A DNA stretch of 64,000 nt from an uncultured Pseudomonas sp. (GCF_946885955.1 NZ_CAMPHI010000020.1:1-64000), one strand, 5' to 3'; shown: positions 47,191-58,247, numbered from the stretch's first letter. Notes: a model not told the origin generated them from the letters alone. Made by a program: numbers and translations.

Positions 47191-48459
47191 TTAGCCGTTA
47201 AACACGTCGTCCACCGACTGCAGCGGGTAGTGCTTCGGATAAGGCAGGGTCGCCACGCCGCTCTCGATGGCCGCCTTGGCCACTGCGTCGCAGACCACGG
47301 TGATCAGACGCGGGTCCATCGGCTTCGGAATGATGTATTCACGACCGAACTCCAGGGCGATACCGCCATAAGCGTCACAGACTTCCTGCGGCACCGGCAA
47401 TCTGGCCAGATCACGCAGGGCCAATGCGGCGGCAATCTTCATCTCTTCATTGATTCGGGTGGCGCGAACGTCCAGAGCACCACGGAAGATGAACGGGAAG
47501 CCAAGCACGTTGTTGACCTGGTTCGGATAATCCGAACGGCCGGTGGCCATGATCACGTCATCGCGTACGGCATGCGCCAGCTCCGGCTTGATCTCCGGGT
47601 CCGGGTTGGAGCAGGCGAAGACGATGGGCGACGGCCCCATGCGCATCAGGTCTTCCTGGCTGAGCAGGTTGGCACCGGAGAGGCCAACGAACACATCGGC
47701 ACCATTCAGCGCGTCGGACAGGGTGCGCTTGGGCGTCTCGTGGGCAAAAACCGCCTTATACTGGTTCAGATCGTCACGCCCGGAGTGGATCACCCCCTTG
47801 CGGTCGATCATATAGATGTTCTCGACCTTGGCGCCCATGCTGACCAGCAACTTCATGCAGGAAATGGCTGCCGCACCGGCGCCGAGGCAGACGATCTGCG
47901 CTTCTGGAAGAGTCTTGCCGGCGATTTCCAGCGCGTTGATCATGCCCGCAGCGGTCACGATCGCAGTGCCGTGCTGGTCATCGTGAAAGACCGGAATATC
48001 GCACTGCTCGATCAGCGTACGCTCGATTTCAAAGCATTCGGGCGCCTTGATATCTTCCAGGTTGATGCCGCCGAATGTGATGGAAATGCGGCGCACGGTA
48101 TCGATAAATGCTTGCGGGCTCTCGGATTCGACTTCGATGTCGAACACGTCGATGCCTGCAAAACGCTTGAACAGGACGCCCTTGCCTTCCATTACCGGCT
48201 TGGATGCCAACGGCCCGAGATCGCCAAGCCCCAGAATAGCGGTGCCGTCAGAAATTACCGCGACCAGATTACCCTTGCCGGTGTAACGGTAAGCCAGCTC
48301 AGGATCACGTGCGATTTCACGCACAGGCTCAGCGACGCCCGGGCTGTAGGCCAGCGCCAGGTCACGAGCAGTTGCGGTAGGTTTGGTTAGCTCGACGCTC
48401 AACTTACCCGGACGGGGATTGGCGTGATATTCGAGAGCGGCGGTTTTTAGATCAGACAT
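47191..48459 (-). CDS. maeB: Malic enzyme (malate dehydrogenase, oxaloacetate-decarboxylating)
   Basis: Oxidatively decarboxylates malate to pyruvate, probably with NADP+. The 422-residue protein has the malic N-terminal domain with catalytic Tyr/Lys region ([25 protein letters not shown]) and metal-binding residues (FHDDQHGTA), then a Rossmann domain ([13 protein letters not shown]). It ends without the phosphotransacetylase-like domain that makes E. coli MaeB about 760 residues, so it is the short type. The N-terminal extension of the frame beyond ATG 48459 is not conserved. Confidence 0.9.
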   Translation of the reverse strand: MSDLKTAALEYHANPRPGKLSVELTKPTATARDLALAYSPGVAEPVREIARDPELAYRYTGKGNLVAVISDGTAILGLGDLGPLASKPVMEGKGVLFKRFAGIDVFDIEVESESPQAFIDTVRRISITFGGINLEDIKAPECFEIERTLIEQCDIPVFHDDQHGTAIVTAAGMINALEIAGKTLPEAQIVCLGAGAAAISCMKLLVSMGAKVENIYMIDRKGVIHSGRDDLNQYKAVFAHETPKRTLSDALNGADVFVGLSGANLLSQEDLMRMGPSPIVFACSNPDPEIKPELAHAVRDDVIMATGRSDYPNQVNNVLGFPFIFRGALDVRATRINEEMKIAAALALRDLARLPVPQEVCDAYGGIALEFGREYIIPKPMDPRLITVVCDAVAKAAIESGVATLPYPKHYPLQSVDDVFNG

Positions 48460-48685
48460 GGTGGCTTTCCGCTTTGGGCTGTTGACGGGCAGGCGGCCGA
48501 GCATACGCAAGTTGCCCACGGCTGCACAAGACTGACGCACCCCATCGGCAATAGCCGCAGCGGCCGGGTGCGCGACCGTAGAAATTGCCAATATAGCCAC
48601 AAAAGCGACTTAAAAATGCTCTTTACCGACGTGTTACCTGCTTTTTCGCTCGCGTTCGCCTTGCACTAGATCGGCCAATGGACTG

Positions 48686-50116
48686 CTAGCGCACCTGCTT
48701 CAACCAGTCGCCCGATTGCGGCTCGCCAGAGGGATAAAGGTTATTCAGCAAGCGCAGAGTGTCCAGCGCATCCCCAGGCAAGCCGCTTTGCCTGGCCAGC
48801 GCCGCGAGGCTTTGGCCAGGAGTGGCCCGCAGCAAATGGATACGCAACGGCTCGGCCAGCTTGCGCTCGGCCGCCGCCAGCGGGCGCATGCTTTGAATCA
48901 CCTGGATAAATGCCGGATCCCAAGTCTCTAACGCGCCACGACCGCGCACAGCACCGACGAGCAGGTAGCTGCGCGCAGCATGCTGCAGCAGCGCCACCCG
49001 CTTATCGCCCACCCGCGCACTGTAACCGCGCATCCCGGACTGGCGCAGCTCACTACCGTCGACCAGGCGCTGCCCGCCCACGCGCTGACGCAGCAATTGT
49101 TCAGGCGGCAAATTCTGCGGATTGGGCTCGAGCGTCATGACCACCAGCGCCAACTGATCCGGCGAATGCGCGACCAGGGCGTCGGAACGATTGATGATGA
49201 TCCAGCCACGGGGATACATCAGGGTGAAATCCAGCGGCCCATGATAGAAATGCTGACCGCGGCGTATTCCGGTTTCGGCCGAATCCCCGAATGGCAGCCC
49301 TTCGAGATGGCGGAGAAACACCTCGCGATTGAGTTCCTGCCGCCCATTCGCCAGTGCCTGTGCCGGCCCCAGCACTTGTTGCAGACGCCGATCATTGTCC
49401 GGGTGAGTATCGAACAGGCCGTGATAACCACCGGCCGGTTGCGCCTCCCCGCGTTTCGCGGCCTGGTCGCGGGCGAAGACCTCCTGCGCCTTCAGCACCT
49501 TGACCACCGCGATCATCGCTTCGGGATCATAGCCACTGCGCGCCAGATACTGAGCACCCAGGCCATCGGCCTCCAGCTCCATGTCGCGACCATAGCCACG
49601 AACCAGCGCACTGCCCAGCACATTGGTCAAATCCCCCGCCGCACCGACTCCGGTACCGATCGCCACCGCCTGCCCGAGGATGCCCCAAGCGCTGGCCTGA
49701 CTCTGCTGCTGCACACTATGGCGAGCGGTTACATGACCGATCTCGTGCCCCAGCACGGCGGCCAGCTCCGCTTCGGAGCCCAGATAGGCGAGCAGCCCGC
49801 GGTGAATGAAGATATATCCGCCAGGCAAGGCAAAAGCATTGATATCCGGACTATCGACTACCGTGAAACGGTAATCCAGTTGATTGCGGTGACTGGTACG
49901 CGCCACCCGCTCTCCGACCTGCTGCACATAGGTCTGCAGGGCTTCGTCGGCATAGCGTGGGTACTGCTTGAGGATTTCCTGGTTGTCGCGCCGACCGAGA
50001 TCCAGCTCCTGCTGCTCACTCATCATCACGAAGTTCGTGCGACCGGTAGCCGGATTGACCGCGCATCCCGCGAGCTGGCCGAGCAGCACCAGCAACAGCA
50101 GCAGCCGCCCACTCAC
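48686..50116 (-). CDS. M48 family metalloprotease lipoprotein with LysM-like tail
   Basis: A 476-residue periplasmic lipoprotein, lipobox LAGC (C18). The zinc protease domain has HEIGH (H124, E125, H128) and the downstream Glu region (MELEADGLGAQYLARSGYD), as in BepA/YfgC and LoiP. Unlike BepA it lacks obvious TPR repeats. The last 50 residues (RIHLLRATPGQSLAALARQSGL...) read like a degenerate LysM domain, which would bind peptidoglycan. A role in outer-membrane protein quality control is likely. It overlaps the nuclease gene by 4 bp and is transcribed after it. Confidence 0.86.
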   Translation of the reverse strand: MSGRLLLLLVLLGQLAGCAVNPATGRTNFVMMSEQQELDLGRRDNQEILKQYPRYADEALQTYVQQVGERVARTSHRNQLDYRFTVVDSPDINAFALPGGYIFIHRGLLAYLGSEAELAAVLGHEIGHVTARHSVQQQSQASAWGILGQAVAIGTGVGAAGDLTNVLGSALVRGYGRDMELEADGLGAQYLARSGYDPEAMIAVVKVLKAQEVFARDQAAKRGEAQPAGGYHGLFDTHPDNDRRLQQVLGPAQALANGRQELNREVFLRHLEGLPFGDSAETGIRRGQHFYHGPLDFTLMYPRGWIIINRSDALVAHSPDQLALVVMTLEPNPQNLPPEQLLRQRVGGQRLVDGSELRQSGMRGYSARVGDKRVALLQHAARSYLLVGAVRGRGALETWDPAFIQVIQSMRPLAAAERKLAEPLRIHLLRATPGQSLAALARQSGLPGDALDTLRLLNNLYPSGEPQSGDWLKQVR

Positions 50117-50913
50117 GGCAGCGCTTCCAACATCGCCGGATGGGTCAGCGGCAGCAACCAGCGCGCCTGGTTCGGCTTGAGCGCGCCGCGCTTGGCGCGA
50201 TCGACCACCCAGCCACGGGCCTCGACCCGGCGCCCGACCAGGGCCTGCAACTGGCGCACGTCGAAACTGTCGAGTGCCTTCCCGTTCACCCGCAGCACCA
50301 GGGCATCGCCCATCTCCAGCCAGACGCCACCACTATTGCGCTCTACTCGCTGAACTTCGCCGCGGATCAGCGCGAAACCGGAGTGGCGCAGCTGCCCCGG
50401 GGTTTGTACCTCTGACTGGCGCCAGATACCGAGACGCGCGTGGCGTGCGCTCTGCTCGGCAGCACGCAGACATTCGACCAGGTCGACATTGGGCGCTATC
50501 GCCACCAGATAACCCAGGCCCTCGGCGAGCATCTGCGCCTCCAGGTTGCGCCCCCGCGCATCGTAAAGGTGGGCCAGGGTACGACCGTAATGGTCTTTGC
50601 CCTGATGCCCCACCTGCAAGCGGAGGCGTCCGTCGCTGGCCCTCACCAGTGCCTGCAATTGCTTGCGCGCCGCCTCGGCGAATGGCTCGGCGGAGCGCTT
50701 ACGGTGCGCCAGCTCTGGGCTATTCAGACCAATCAGGCGAACGCTGCGACCATCGCTCAAGCGCAACGTATCGCCGTCCACGACCCGCTGCACGGCGACA
50801 CTCGGCAAGCCATCCGGCATCGTGCAAAAGGCCAGCGCCGGATTGAAATAAATCGCGGATACAAAAAAGGCGCCCACCAGGGACGCCTTTTTCAGTAGCG
50901 AGGAACAACCCAT
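50113..50913 (-). CDS. Secreted thermonuclease family protein (staphylococcal nuclease-like)
   Basis: A 266-residue exported protein. The signal peptide is MGCSSLLKKASLVGAFFVSA... with cleavage near ALA (about 30). The SNase domain has VDGDTLRL (calcium-binding Asp region), LIGLNSPE and GKDHYGRTLAHLY with the catalytic Arg. About 100 further residues after the domain (LRHSGFALIRGEVQRVERN onward) are not part of SNase and may bind a partner or nucleic acid. ATG 50913 is used; a TTG at 50937 is in frame. The signal-peptide codons contain a terminator-type hairpin. Transcribed after rpmE and overlapping the M48 gene. Confidence 0.82.
   Translation of the reverse strand: MGCSSLLKKASLVGAFFVSAIYFNPALAFCTMPDGLPSVAVQRVVDGDTLRLSDGRSVRLIGLNSPELAHRKRSAEPFAEAARKQLQALVRASDGRLRLQVGHQGKDHYGRTLAHLYDARGRNLEAQMLAEGLGYLVAIAPNVDLVECLRAAEQSARHARLGIWRQSEVQTPGQLRHSGFALIRGEVQRVERNSGGVWLEMGDALVLRVNGKALDSFDVRQLQALVGRRVEARGWVVDRAKRGALKPNQARWLLPLTHPAMLEALP
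50863..50892 (-). terminator. Terminator-type hairpin inside the nuclease signal-peptide codons
   Basis: AAAAAAGGCGCCC and GGGACGCCTTTTT face each other around a short loop, with one mismatch and U runs on the minus strand, about 50 bp after the rpmE stop. It is a typical Rho-independent terminator for rpmE, yet it lies within the start of the nuclease reading frame. Confidence 0.65.
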
Positions 50914-50939
50914 CGGGGCATCCAACGCTGCGCGCAAGC

Positions 50940-51155
50940 TTACTGCTTGGCGCCGAACATGCCGAAGCGCTGCTTGAAGCGATCGACGCGGCCGCCGGTA
51001 TCCAGCATCTTCTGCTTACCGGTGTAGAACGGGTGGCACTCGTTGCACACGTCCAGGCTCAGCGGCTTGTTCAGGGTGGAACGGGTTTCGATCACGTTGC
51101 CACAGCTGCAAGTAGCGGTGATGGCTTCGTAAGTAGGATGGATATCGGCTTTCAT
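50940..51155 (-). CDS. rpmE: 50S ribosomal protein L31, zinc-containing form
   Basis: A 71-residue ribosomal protein. The four zinc-binding cysteines are present (C16, C18, C37, C40; ATCSCGN and [10 protein letters not shown]), so this is the C+ form rather than the zinc-independent paralog made under zinc starvation. It is divergent from priA across 183 bp. Confidence 0.95.
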   Translation of the reverse strand: MKADIHPTYEAITATCSCGNVIETRSTLNKPLSLDVCNECHPFYTGKQKMLDTGGRVDRFKQRFGMFGAKQ

Positions 51156-51338
51156 GATGTATTCCTCGGGCTATCGTGCCGCCATCCAACACTATTGTTG
51201 AATACCGCACGGAATTAGGCCGCGGATAATACCAGAGTGCCGCGGCGAAGCAAGCCGGCACGCTTGCCGGTCATCGCTCACCTGCATGCTAAGATCGCGC
51301 CTCGCTCACTCCCGACAGAGCCCAGGAGTTCCCCTCGC

Positions 51339-53558
51339 GTGCCCGACGCCATTCTGCGCCTCGCCCTGCCCTCGCCGCTACGCCGCCTGTTCGACTATCG
51401 CGCCCCGCCCGGCGTACCGCGTAGCGCGCTGCAGCCGGGCGTGCGCCTGCGCGTGCCGTTCGGCAAGCGCGAGCTGATCGGCATTCTGGTCGAGCTGAGC
51501 GAGCACAGCGACGTGCCGGCCGAAAAACTCAAACCGGCGCTGCAACTGCTCGATGCCCGCTCGCCGCTGCCGCCGGCACTGTTCAAGCTGTGCCTGTGGA
51601 CCGCGCAGTATTACCAGCACAGCCTCGGCGACACCCTCAGCTGGGCGCTGCCAGTGCTGCTGCGCCAGGGCGAACCGGCCGAAGCGCGACAGGATCGGTT
51701 TTGGCGCCTGGCCGAGGGCGCAAAGCTCGACGATCCGCGCCTGAACCGTGCCCCGCGCCAGCGGGAAGCGCTGAAAATCATCGCCCAGCATCCGCACGGC
51801 GTTGCGCACCGATTGCTCAGCACATTGCAACTGAACAAGGACAGCCTCGATCTACTGCTGGCGAAGGGCCTGGTCGACATCGACGTACGCCGCCATAACC
51901 TCAGCGAGCGCCACGCCAACTGGCTGGCCCAGCCGGAGCTGACCCTAAACGCCGAACAGCGCAGTGCGATGCAGGCGATTCGCTCGGGCCTCGGCGGTTT
52001 CAACGCCTTCCTGCTTGCCGGCGTCACCGGCAGCGGCAAGACCGAAGTTTATCTGCAACTGATCCGCGAAACCCTGGAAGCCGGCAAGCAGGCCCTGGTG
52101 CTGATTCCCGAGATCAACCTGGGGCCGCAGACCCTGGCGCGCTTCCAGCAGCGTTTCAACGCACGCATCGCCTTGCTGCATTCGGCAGTCAACGACCGCG
52201 AGCGCCTGGATGCCTGGCTGGCGGCGCGCGACGGCGAGGCGGATATCATCATCGGCACCCGCTCGGCATTGTTCACTCCGATGCAACGCCCGGGCCTGAT
52301 CATCATCGACGAAGAGCACGACGCCTCTTATAAGCAGCAGGAAGGTCTGCGCTACCACGCCCGCGACCTGGCGGTGGTACGCGCGCGCCAGGAAAACATC
52401 CCGATTCTGCTCGGCTCAGCCACCCCGTCACTGGAAAGCCTGCACAACGCCCACAGTGGCCGCTACGCGCTGCTGCACCTGCGCGAACGCGCCGGCGGCG
52501 CCAAGCCACCACGCTTCCTGCGTCTGGATGTGAAGAGCCGGCCGCTGGACTCGGGGATTTCCGGACCGATGCAGCAAGCGATCGCGCAGAGATTGGCGGC
52601 CGGCCAGCAGGTCCTGGTCTTCCTCAACCGCCGTGGATTCGCCCCGACCCTGCTCTGCCACGATTGTGGCTGGCTCTCCGAGTGCCCGAGTTGCGACGCG
52701 CGGATGACCGTACACCAACGCTTCCGCGAACTGCGCTGCCACCATTGCGGACACGTCGAGCGCCAACCGAGCAACTGCCCGACCTGCAACAACGTCGACC
52801 TGAGACCGGTAGGAGCCGGCACCGAACGGGCCGAGGAGCGCCTGGCCATCCTCTTCCCGGATGTGCCGGTACTGCGCGTGGACCGCGACAGCACCTCGCG
52901 CAAGGACGCCATGAGCACCCTGTTCAGTACCGTGCAACGCGGCGCACCCTGCATCCTGGTCGGCACCCAGATGCTCGCCAAGGGCCATCACTTTCCCCGG
53001 GTGACTCTGGTGGCGATTCTTGACGCTGACGGCGGACTGTTCTCGGCGGACTTCCGCGCCAGCGAGCGCATGGCGCAGCTGATCGTCCAGGTCGCGGGGC
53101 GTGCAGGCCGTGCGGAAGAAGCCGGCAAGGTGATTATCCAGAGTCATCTGGCCGACCACCCACTGCTGGTACAGCTGACCGAACAGGGTTATTTCGCCTT
53201 CGCCGAACAGGCCCTGAGCGAGCGCCGCAGCGCGGGCCTGCCGCCGTTCTGCCACCTCGCCCTGCTACGCGGAGAAGCCCACAAACCAGGACAGGCCGAA
53301 GCATTTCTCGATCAGGCCTGCAGCGAAGCCGAGCTGCTTCTGGGCGAACTCGGCCTCAGCGGCATCGAATTGCTCGGCCCGGTACCGGCCCCCATGGAGC
53401 GCCGCGCCGGCCGCTACCGCGCCCAATTGCTGATCCAGGCCAACACTCGCGCGACGCTGCACCGACTGCTGGGCAGCTGGACTCAGGCCCTGGAGCAGAT
53501 GCCCAGTGGCCGCGCGGTACGCTGGTCGCTGGATGTCGACCCCATCGATTTGTTTTAA
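51339..53558 (+). CDS. priA: Primosomal helicase PriA
   Basis: Replication-restart helicase of 739 residues that recognises stalled forks and loads DnaB with PriB/C. The N-terminal DNA-binding domain (about 1-105) and winged helix precede Walker A GVTGSGKT (about 228-235) and DEEH (about 323-326). A cysteine-rich insert with eight Cys in CxxC pairs (about 440-485) binds two zinc ions. The start is GTG 51339 with AGGAG ten bases upstream, giving the usual Pseudomonas length; the frame reaches back to 51237 without conserved residues. Confidence 0.95.
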   Translation: MPDAILRLALPSPLRRLFDYRAPPGVPRSALQPGVRLRVPFGKRELIGILVELSEHSDVPAEKLKPALQLLDARSPLPPALFKLCLWTAQYYQHSLGDTLSWALPVLLRQGEPAEARQDRFWRLAEGAKLDDPRLNRAPRQREALKIIAQHPHGVAHRLLSTLQLNKDSLDLLLAKGLVDIDVRRHNLSERHANWLAQPELTLNAEQRSAMQAIRSGLGGFNAFLLAGVTGSGKTEVYLQLIRETLEAGKQALVLIPEINLGPQTLARFQQRFNARIALLHSAVNDRERLDAWLAARDGEADIIIGTRSALFTPMQRPGLIIIDEEHDASYKQQEGLRYHARDLAVVRARQENIPILLGSATPSLESLHNAHSGRYALLHLRERAGGAKPPRFLRLDVKSRPLDSGISGPMQQAIAQRLAAGQQVLVFLNRRGFAPTLLCHDCGWLSECPSCDARMTVHQRFRELRCHHCGHVERQPSNCPTCNNVDLRPVGAGTERAEERLAILFPDVPVLRVDRDSTSRKDAMSTLFSTVQRGAPCILVGTQMLAKGHHFPRVTLVAILDADGGLFSADFRASERMAQLIVQVAGRAGRAEEAGKVIIQSHLADHPLLVQLTEQGYFAFAEQALSERRSAGLPPFCHLALLRGEAHKPGQAEAFLDQACSEAELLLGELGLSGIELLGPVPAPMERRAGRYRAQLLIQANTRATLHRLLGSWTQALEQMPSGRAVRWSLDVDPIDLF

Positions 53559-53717
53559 GCGGCAAGCGGATCAGCTTGAAATCGGGGCGCCAGCGCACGC
53601 TTTTACTGACCGCTTATGACATGCAGCTTGAAGCTGCGCCCTCCGGGCGTCGATAATGCCCAATTTTCCACCAGCGCCTTCGGGTGCCGCCGCTGACAAC
53701 GGCCGACCGAGTAGATC

Positions 53718-55457
53718 ATGAAAGACAGCATTCGCCACCTGATCCAGCAAGCCCTGACCCGCCTCACCGCCGAAGGCGTGCTGCCCGACGGCCTGAGCCC
53801 GGCTATTCAGGTGGAGAACACCAAAGACAAAAGCCACGGTGACTTCGCCAGCAACATCGCCATGATGCTGGCCAAGCCGGCGGCCATGAAGCCCCGTGAC
53901 CTGGCGGAGAAGCTGATCGCCGCGCTGCCGAACGATGCACAGATCAGCAAGGTCGAAATCGCCGGCCCGGGCTTTCTCAATTTCTATCAGAACACCGACG
54001 CACTGGCCAAACGCCTGGACGCCCTGCTCGCCGACGAGCATCTCGGCGTACGCAAGACCGGTGCGCCGCAGCGCGTGGTCGTCGACCTGTCGTCGCCGAA
54101 CCTGGCCAAGGAAATGCACGTCGGCCACCTGCGCTCGACCATCATCGGCGATGCCGTGGCGCGGGTGCTGGAGTTCCTCGGCGACACCGTGATCCGGCAG
54201 AACCATGTCGGCGATTGGGGCACCCAGTTCGGCATGCTACTGGCCTTCATGGAAGCCAACCCGGCCGCCGCCGAAAGCGAGCTGGCCGACCTCGAAGGCT
54301 TCTATCGCGCGGCGAAGAAATGCTTCGACGACTCCGCCGAATTCGCCGAACGCGCCCGCGAACTGGTGGTGCAGCTGCAAGCCGGCGAGCCGGAATGCAT
54401 GCGCCTGTGGCACCGCTTCAACGATATCTCCCTGTCGCACTGCCAGAAGGCCTACGACCGCCTCGGGGTGAAGTTGAGCCCCGCCGACGTCAAGGGCGAG
54501 AGTGCCTATAACGCCGAGCTGCCGGGCATCATCGAGGCCCTGCGCGCCAAGGGCCTGCTCAGCGAAAGCAACGGCGCGCAGTGCGTGTTCATGGACGAAT
54601 TCAAGAATGCCGAAGGCAATCCGCTGCCGGTGATCGTGCAAAAGGCTGGCGGCGGCTACCTCTACTCGACCACCGACCTGGCCTCCATGCGCTACCGCAG
54701 CGAACAGCTCAAGGCTGACCGCGTGCTGTATTTCGTCGACCAACGCCAGGCCCTGCACTTCCAGATGGCTTTTGAAGTCGCGCGCCGCGCCGGCTTCGTG
54801 CATGACGGCATGCAACTCGAACACATGGGCTTCGGCACCATGAACGGCGCCGACGGTCGCCCGTTCAAGACCCGCGACGGCGGCACGGTGAAGCTGATCG
54901 ACCTACTCGATGAGGCCGAAGAACGCGCCTATGGCCTGGTCAAAGGCAAAAACCCGGACCTCAGCGAAGAAGAACTGCGGCAGATCGCCCATGCGGTCGG
55001 CATCGGCGCGGTGAAATATGCCGATCTGTCGAAGCACCGCACCAGCGACTACAGCTTCAATTTCGAACAGATGCTCAGCTTCGAAGGCAATACCGCGCCC
55101 TACCTGCTGTACGCCTATACCCGGGTGGCCAGCGTGTTCCGCAAGCTCGGCAAGAGCTTCGAGCAGATCGAAGGTCAGTTGACACTGCAAGCGCCCCACG
55201 AAATCGAATTGGCCGGCAAGCTGGCGCAATTCGGCGAGGTACTCAATGGCGTGGCCGAGAAAGGCGTGCCGCATCTCCTCTGCGCCTACCTCTACGACCT
55301 GGCCGGGCTGTTTTCCAGCTTCTACGAGCACTGCCCGATTCTCTCGGCCGAGGACCAGGCCACCCAGCAAAGTCGCCTGCGTCTGGCCGCCCTGACCGGC
55401 CGCACGCTCAAGCAGGGCCTGGAGCTGCTGGGCCTGGAAACCCTGGAGCGCATGTAA
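53718..55457 (+). CDS. argS: Arginyl-tRNA synthetase
   Basis: Class I aminoacyl-tRNA synthetase of 579 residues. The N-terminal Add-1 tRNA-recognition domain (about 1-110) is followed by the HIGH motif as HVGH (about 133-136, preceded by SPNLAKEM) and the catalytic domain. A DALR anticodon-binding domain forms the C-terminus (SFYEHCPIL, end [10 protein letters not shown]). The KMSKS motif is degenerate (FKTRDG), normal for ArgRS. It is followed immediately by a SPOR protein gene. Confidence 0.96.
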   Translation: MKDSIRHLIQQALTRLTAEGVLPDGLSPAIQVENTKDKSHGDFASNIAMMLAKPAAMKPRDLAEKLIAALPNDAQISKVEIAGPGFLNFYQNTDALAKRLDALLADEHLGVRKTGAPQRVVVDLSSPNLAKEMHVGHLRSTIIGDAVARVLEFLGDTVIRQNHVGDWGTQFGMLLAFMEANPAAAESELADLEGFYRAAKKCFDDSAEFAERARELVVQLQAGEPECMRLWHRFNDISLSHCQKAYDRLGVKLSPADVKGESAYNAELPGIIEALRAKGLLSESNGAQCVFMDEFKNAEGNPLPVIVQKAGGGYLYSTTDLASMRYRSEQLKADRVLYFVDQRQALHFQMAFEVARRAGFVHDGMQLEHMGFGTMNGADGRPFKTRDGGTVKLIDLLDEAEERAYGLVKGKNPDLSEEELRQIAHAVGIGAVKYADLSKHRTSDYSFNFEQMLSFEGNTAPYLLYAYTRVASVFRKLGKSFEQIEGQLTLQAPHEIELAGKLAQFGEVLNGVAEKGVPHLLCAYLYDLAGLFSSFYEHCPILSAEDQATQQSRLRLAALTGRTLKQGLELLGLETLERM

Positions 55458-56135
55458 GTGGCAGCGCGCAAGAAAGCCGCGCCGAAACGCGGCGCCAGCC
55501 GCTATCAGGCACCGGCGAAGAAATCCGCGCCCGGTTGGATCTGGCTGGTCAGCGGCTTGGTGATCGGCGGCTTCATGGTGTTCCTGTTCAGCCTCGAACC
55601 TGGCCGGGACGACATCAAGCGTCCCCGCGGCGAGCAGGCGAACAGCCAGCAAGGCACCAAGCCCACAACAAGCAAGACGGACAAGAACGAGCCGAACAAA
55701 CCCAAGTACGACTTCTACACCCTGCTTCCCGAGTCGGAAGTGATAGTTCCGCCGCAAGAGCCGGAGCCCGCCAAGCCCGAGCAGAAGCCCGTCAGCCCCG
55801 AGGAAGCCGCGAAAATCGACACCGCGCGTGCCGAAGCGGCGCTCAAGGGCCTGACCCCGCCACCTCCACCGTTGATCGCGCAAGCGGCCACCAGCACCCA
55901 GTTTTTCCTGCAGGCCGGTTCCTTCCGGCGCCGGGAAGATGCTGACAGTCTGCGCGCGCAGATCATCCTGCTCGGGCAGAACGTGCAGGTCGAATCCGGC
56001 ACCGTGCGCGACGAGACCTGGCATAGGGTGTTGGTCGGCCCCTTCGCCACCCGCGAGCAGTTGGCCGGCGCGCAGAAGACCCTGGCCGGCAACGGCTTCA
56101 GCAATCTCCTGCTGCAGCAACGCAAGACGCCCTGA
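55458..56135 (+). CDS. FtsN-like SPOR domain protein
   Basis: A 225-residue bitopic inner-membrane protein. A basic N-terminus (ARKKAAPKRGASRY) is followed by one membrane helix (about 29-48, GWIWLVSGLVIGGFMVFLFS), a Pro/Lys/Glu-rich periplasmic linker and a C-terminal SPOR domain (from FFLQAGSFRRREDADSLRAQ, about 150-225). This layout and its place before hslVU match FtsN-type division proteins, but the essential FtsN helices were not identified. The start is a GTG directly after the argS stop. Confidence 0.86.
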   Translation: MAARKKAAPKRGASRYQAPAKKSAPGWIWLVSGLVIGGFMVFLFSLEPGRDDIKRPRGEQANSQQGTKPTTSKTDKNEPNKPKYDFYTLLPESEVIVPPQEPEPAKPEQKPVSPEEAAKIDTARAEAALKGLTPPPPPLIAQAATSTQFFLQAGSFRRREDADSLRAQIILLGQNVQVESGTVRDETWHRVLVGPFATREQLAGAQKTLAGNGFSNLLLQQRKTP

Positions 56136-56276
56136 GCAGCAACTCGCGGTCGCATTCGGTTACAAGCCGCCGAGGGTTTCCGTCCATCGGCGTGGCCCTA
56201 GACTTGAACCTCGCACCCTGCGCCCCCATTTGAGTCTGCATTGGGCACTTTCGCCCCGCTGCGTGGAGACTCTCCC

Positions 56277-56807
56277 TTGACCACCATCGTTTCAGTGCGC
56301 CGCAACGGCAAAGTCGTCATGGGCGGCGACGGCCAGGTGTCCCTCGGCAATACCGTGATGAAAGGCAACGCGAAAAAAGTCCGTCGGCTCTATCACGGTC
56401 AGGTATTGGCAGGCTTCGCCGGTGCCACCGCAGACGCCTTTACTCTGTTCGAACGCTTCGAAGGCCAGCTCGAAAAACACCAGGGCCATCTGGTACGCGC
56501 CGCCGTCGAACTGGCCAAGGACTGGCGCACCGATCGCTCCCTGAGCCGTCTGGAGGCGATGCTCGCGGTCGCCAACAAGGACGCCTCGCTGATCATCACC
56601 GGCAACGGCGATGTCGTGGAGCCCGAGCACGGCCTGATCGCCATGGGTTCCGGCGGCGGTTTCGCCCAAGCCGCGGCCATGGCGCTGCTGCAAAAGACCG
56701 AGCTGAGCGCCCGCGAGATCACCGAAACGGCCCTGAATATCGCCGGTTCCATCTGCGTCTTCACCAACCAGAATCTAACCATCGAGGAAGAAGACTGCGC
56801 CGAGTAA
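56277..56807 (+). CDS. hslV: ATP-dependent protease subunit HslV
   Basis: Proteolytic subunit of the HslUV (ClpQY) protease, 176 residues. After removal of the initiator Met the chain starts TTIVSVRR, exposing the catalytic N-terminal threonine; [21 protein letters not shown] is the proteasome-like core. The start is TTG 56277, the only one that puts Thr at position 2, with GGAGA seven bases upstream; an ATG at 56241 would bury the catalytic residue. It lies 27 bp before hslU. Confidence 0.95.
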   Translation: MTTIVSVRRNGKVVMGGDGQVSLGNTVMKGNAKKVRRLYHGQVLAGFAGATADAFTLFERFEGQLEKHQGHLVRAAVELAKDWRTDRSLSRLEAMLAVANKDASLIITGNGDVVEPEHGLIAMGSGGGFAQAAAMALLQKTELSAREITETALNIAGSICVFTNQNLTIEEEDCAE

Positions 56808-56834
56808 GCGCGGTTTCTGCCGGAGTACGCCTGC

Positions 56835-58169
56835 ATGTCCATGACCCCTCGCGAGATCGTCCACGAACTCAACCGCCATATCATCGGCCAGGACGACGCC
56901 AAACGCGCCGTGGCCATCGCCCTGCGCAACCGCTGGCGGCGCATGCAGCTGCCGCTGGAGCTACGCGCCGAAGTCACACCGAAGAACATCCTGATGATCG
57001 GCCCCACCGGGGTCGGTAAAACCGAAATCGCCCGCCGTCTGGCGAAGCTGGCCGGTGCTCCCTTCATCAAGGTCGAAGCGACCAAATTCACCGAGGTCGG
57101 CTATGTCGGCCGCGATGTCGAATCGATCATTCGCGACCTCGCAGATGCCGCGGTGAAGATGCTCCGCGAGCAGGAAATCGTCCGCGTGCGCCATCGCGCC
57201 GAAGATGCCGCCGAAGAACGCATCCTCGATGCCCTGCTGCCGCCTGCCCGCAGCTTCGGCGAGGAATCGGCATCGAACGACAGCAACACCCGCCAGCTGT
57301 TTCGCAAGCGCCTGCGCGAAGGCCAGCTGGACGATAAGGAGATCGAAATCGAGGTCGCCGAGGCGTCCGCCGGCATCGAGATCATGACCCCGCCGGGCAT
57401 GGAGGAGATGACCAGCCAGTTGCAAAACCTGTTCTCCAACATGGGCAAGGGCAAGAAGAAGAGCCGCAAACTCAAGGTCAAGGAAGCGCTCAAGCTGGTG
57501 CGCGACGAAGAGGCCGCACGCCTGGTCAACGAGGATGAGCTGAAAGCCCGCGCCCTCGAAGCAGTCGAGCAGAACGGCATCGTCTTTATCGATGAGATCG
57601 ACAAGGTCGCCAAGCGCGGCAATGTCGGCGGCGCCGATGTTTCCCGCGAAGGCGTGCAGCGCGACCTGCTGCCGCTGATCGAAGGCTGCACGGTGAATAC
57701 CAAGCTGGGCATGGTCAAGACCGATCACATCCTGTTCATCGCCTCAGGCGCCTTCCATCTGAGCAAACCGAGCGACCTAGTGCCGGAACTGCAGGGCCGC
57801 CTGCCGATCCGCGTCGAACTCAAGGCATTGTCGCCAGAGGACTTCGAACGCATCCTCAGCGAACCCCACGCCTCGCTGACCGAGCAATACGCAGCGCTGC
57901 TCCAGACCGAAGGGCTGAACATCGAATTTGTCGCCGACGGCATCAAGCGAATCGCCGAAATCGCCTGGCAGGTCAACGAAAAGACCGAGAATATCGGCGC
58001 CCGGCGTCTGCATACCCTGCTCGAGCGCCTGCTCGAAGAGGTCTCGTTCAGCGCTGGCGATCTGGCTGGACAACAGAATGGCCAGCCGATGATGATCGAC
58101 GCCGCCTACGTCAACCACCATCTCGGCGAACTGGCGCAGGACGAAGATCTCTCGCGCTATATTCTCTAA
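56835..58169 (+). CDS. hslU: ATP-dependent protease ATPase subunit HslU
   Basis: AAA+ unfoldase partner of HslV, 444 residues. Walker A is GPTGVGKT (about 56-63) and Walker B VFIDEIDK (about 250-257). The intermediate I domain lies between (about 110-240), and LSRYIL at the extreme C-terminus is the tail that inserts into Hsl[23 protein letters not shown] near the N-terminus is the family signature. Confidence 0.96.
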   Translation: MSMTPREIVHELNRHIIGQDDAKRAVAIALRNRWRRMQLPLELRAEVTPKNILMIGPTGVGKTEIARRLAKLAGAPFIKVEATKFTEVGYVGRDVESIIRDLADAAVKMLREQEIVRVRHRAEDAAEERILDALLPPARSFGEESASNDSNTRQLFRKRLREGQLDDKEIEIEVAEASAGIEIMTPPGMEEMTSQLQNLFSNMGKGKKKSRKLKVKEALKLVRDEEAARLVNEDELKARALEAVEQNGIVFIDEIDKVAKRGNVGGADVSREGVQRDLLPLIEGCTVNTKLGMVKTDHILFIASGAFHLSKPSDLVPELQGRLPIRVELKALSPEDFERILSEPHASLTEQYAALLQTEGLNIEFVADGIKRIAEIAWQVNEKTENIGARRLHTLLERLLEEVSFSAGDLAGQQNGQPMMIDAAYVNHHLGELAQDEDLSRYIL

Positions 58170-58247
58170 GAGCAGCCTCAAGCGACAAGCTACAAGTCAC
58201 AAGCGCCCCGCTTCAACTTGTAGCTTGAGACTTGCGGCCTGGAGCTT
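58168..58247. repeat. Dispersed intergenic repeat between hslU and the DUF971 gene
   Basis: Inverted CAAGCTACAAGTCACAAGC (near 58182) and CTTGTAGCTTGAGACTTGC (near 58217) form an imperfect palindrome similar to that between gltB and gltD. It occupies nearly the whole gap between hslU and the next gene. Confidence 0.65.
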
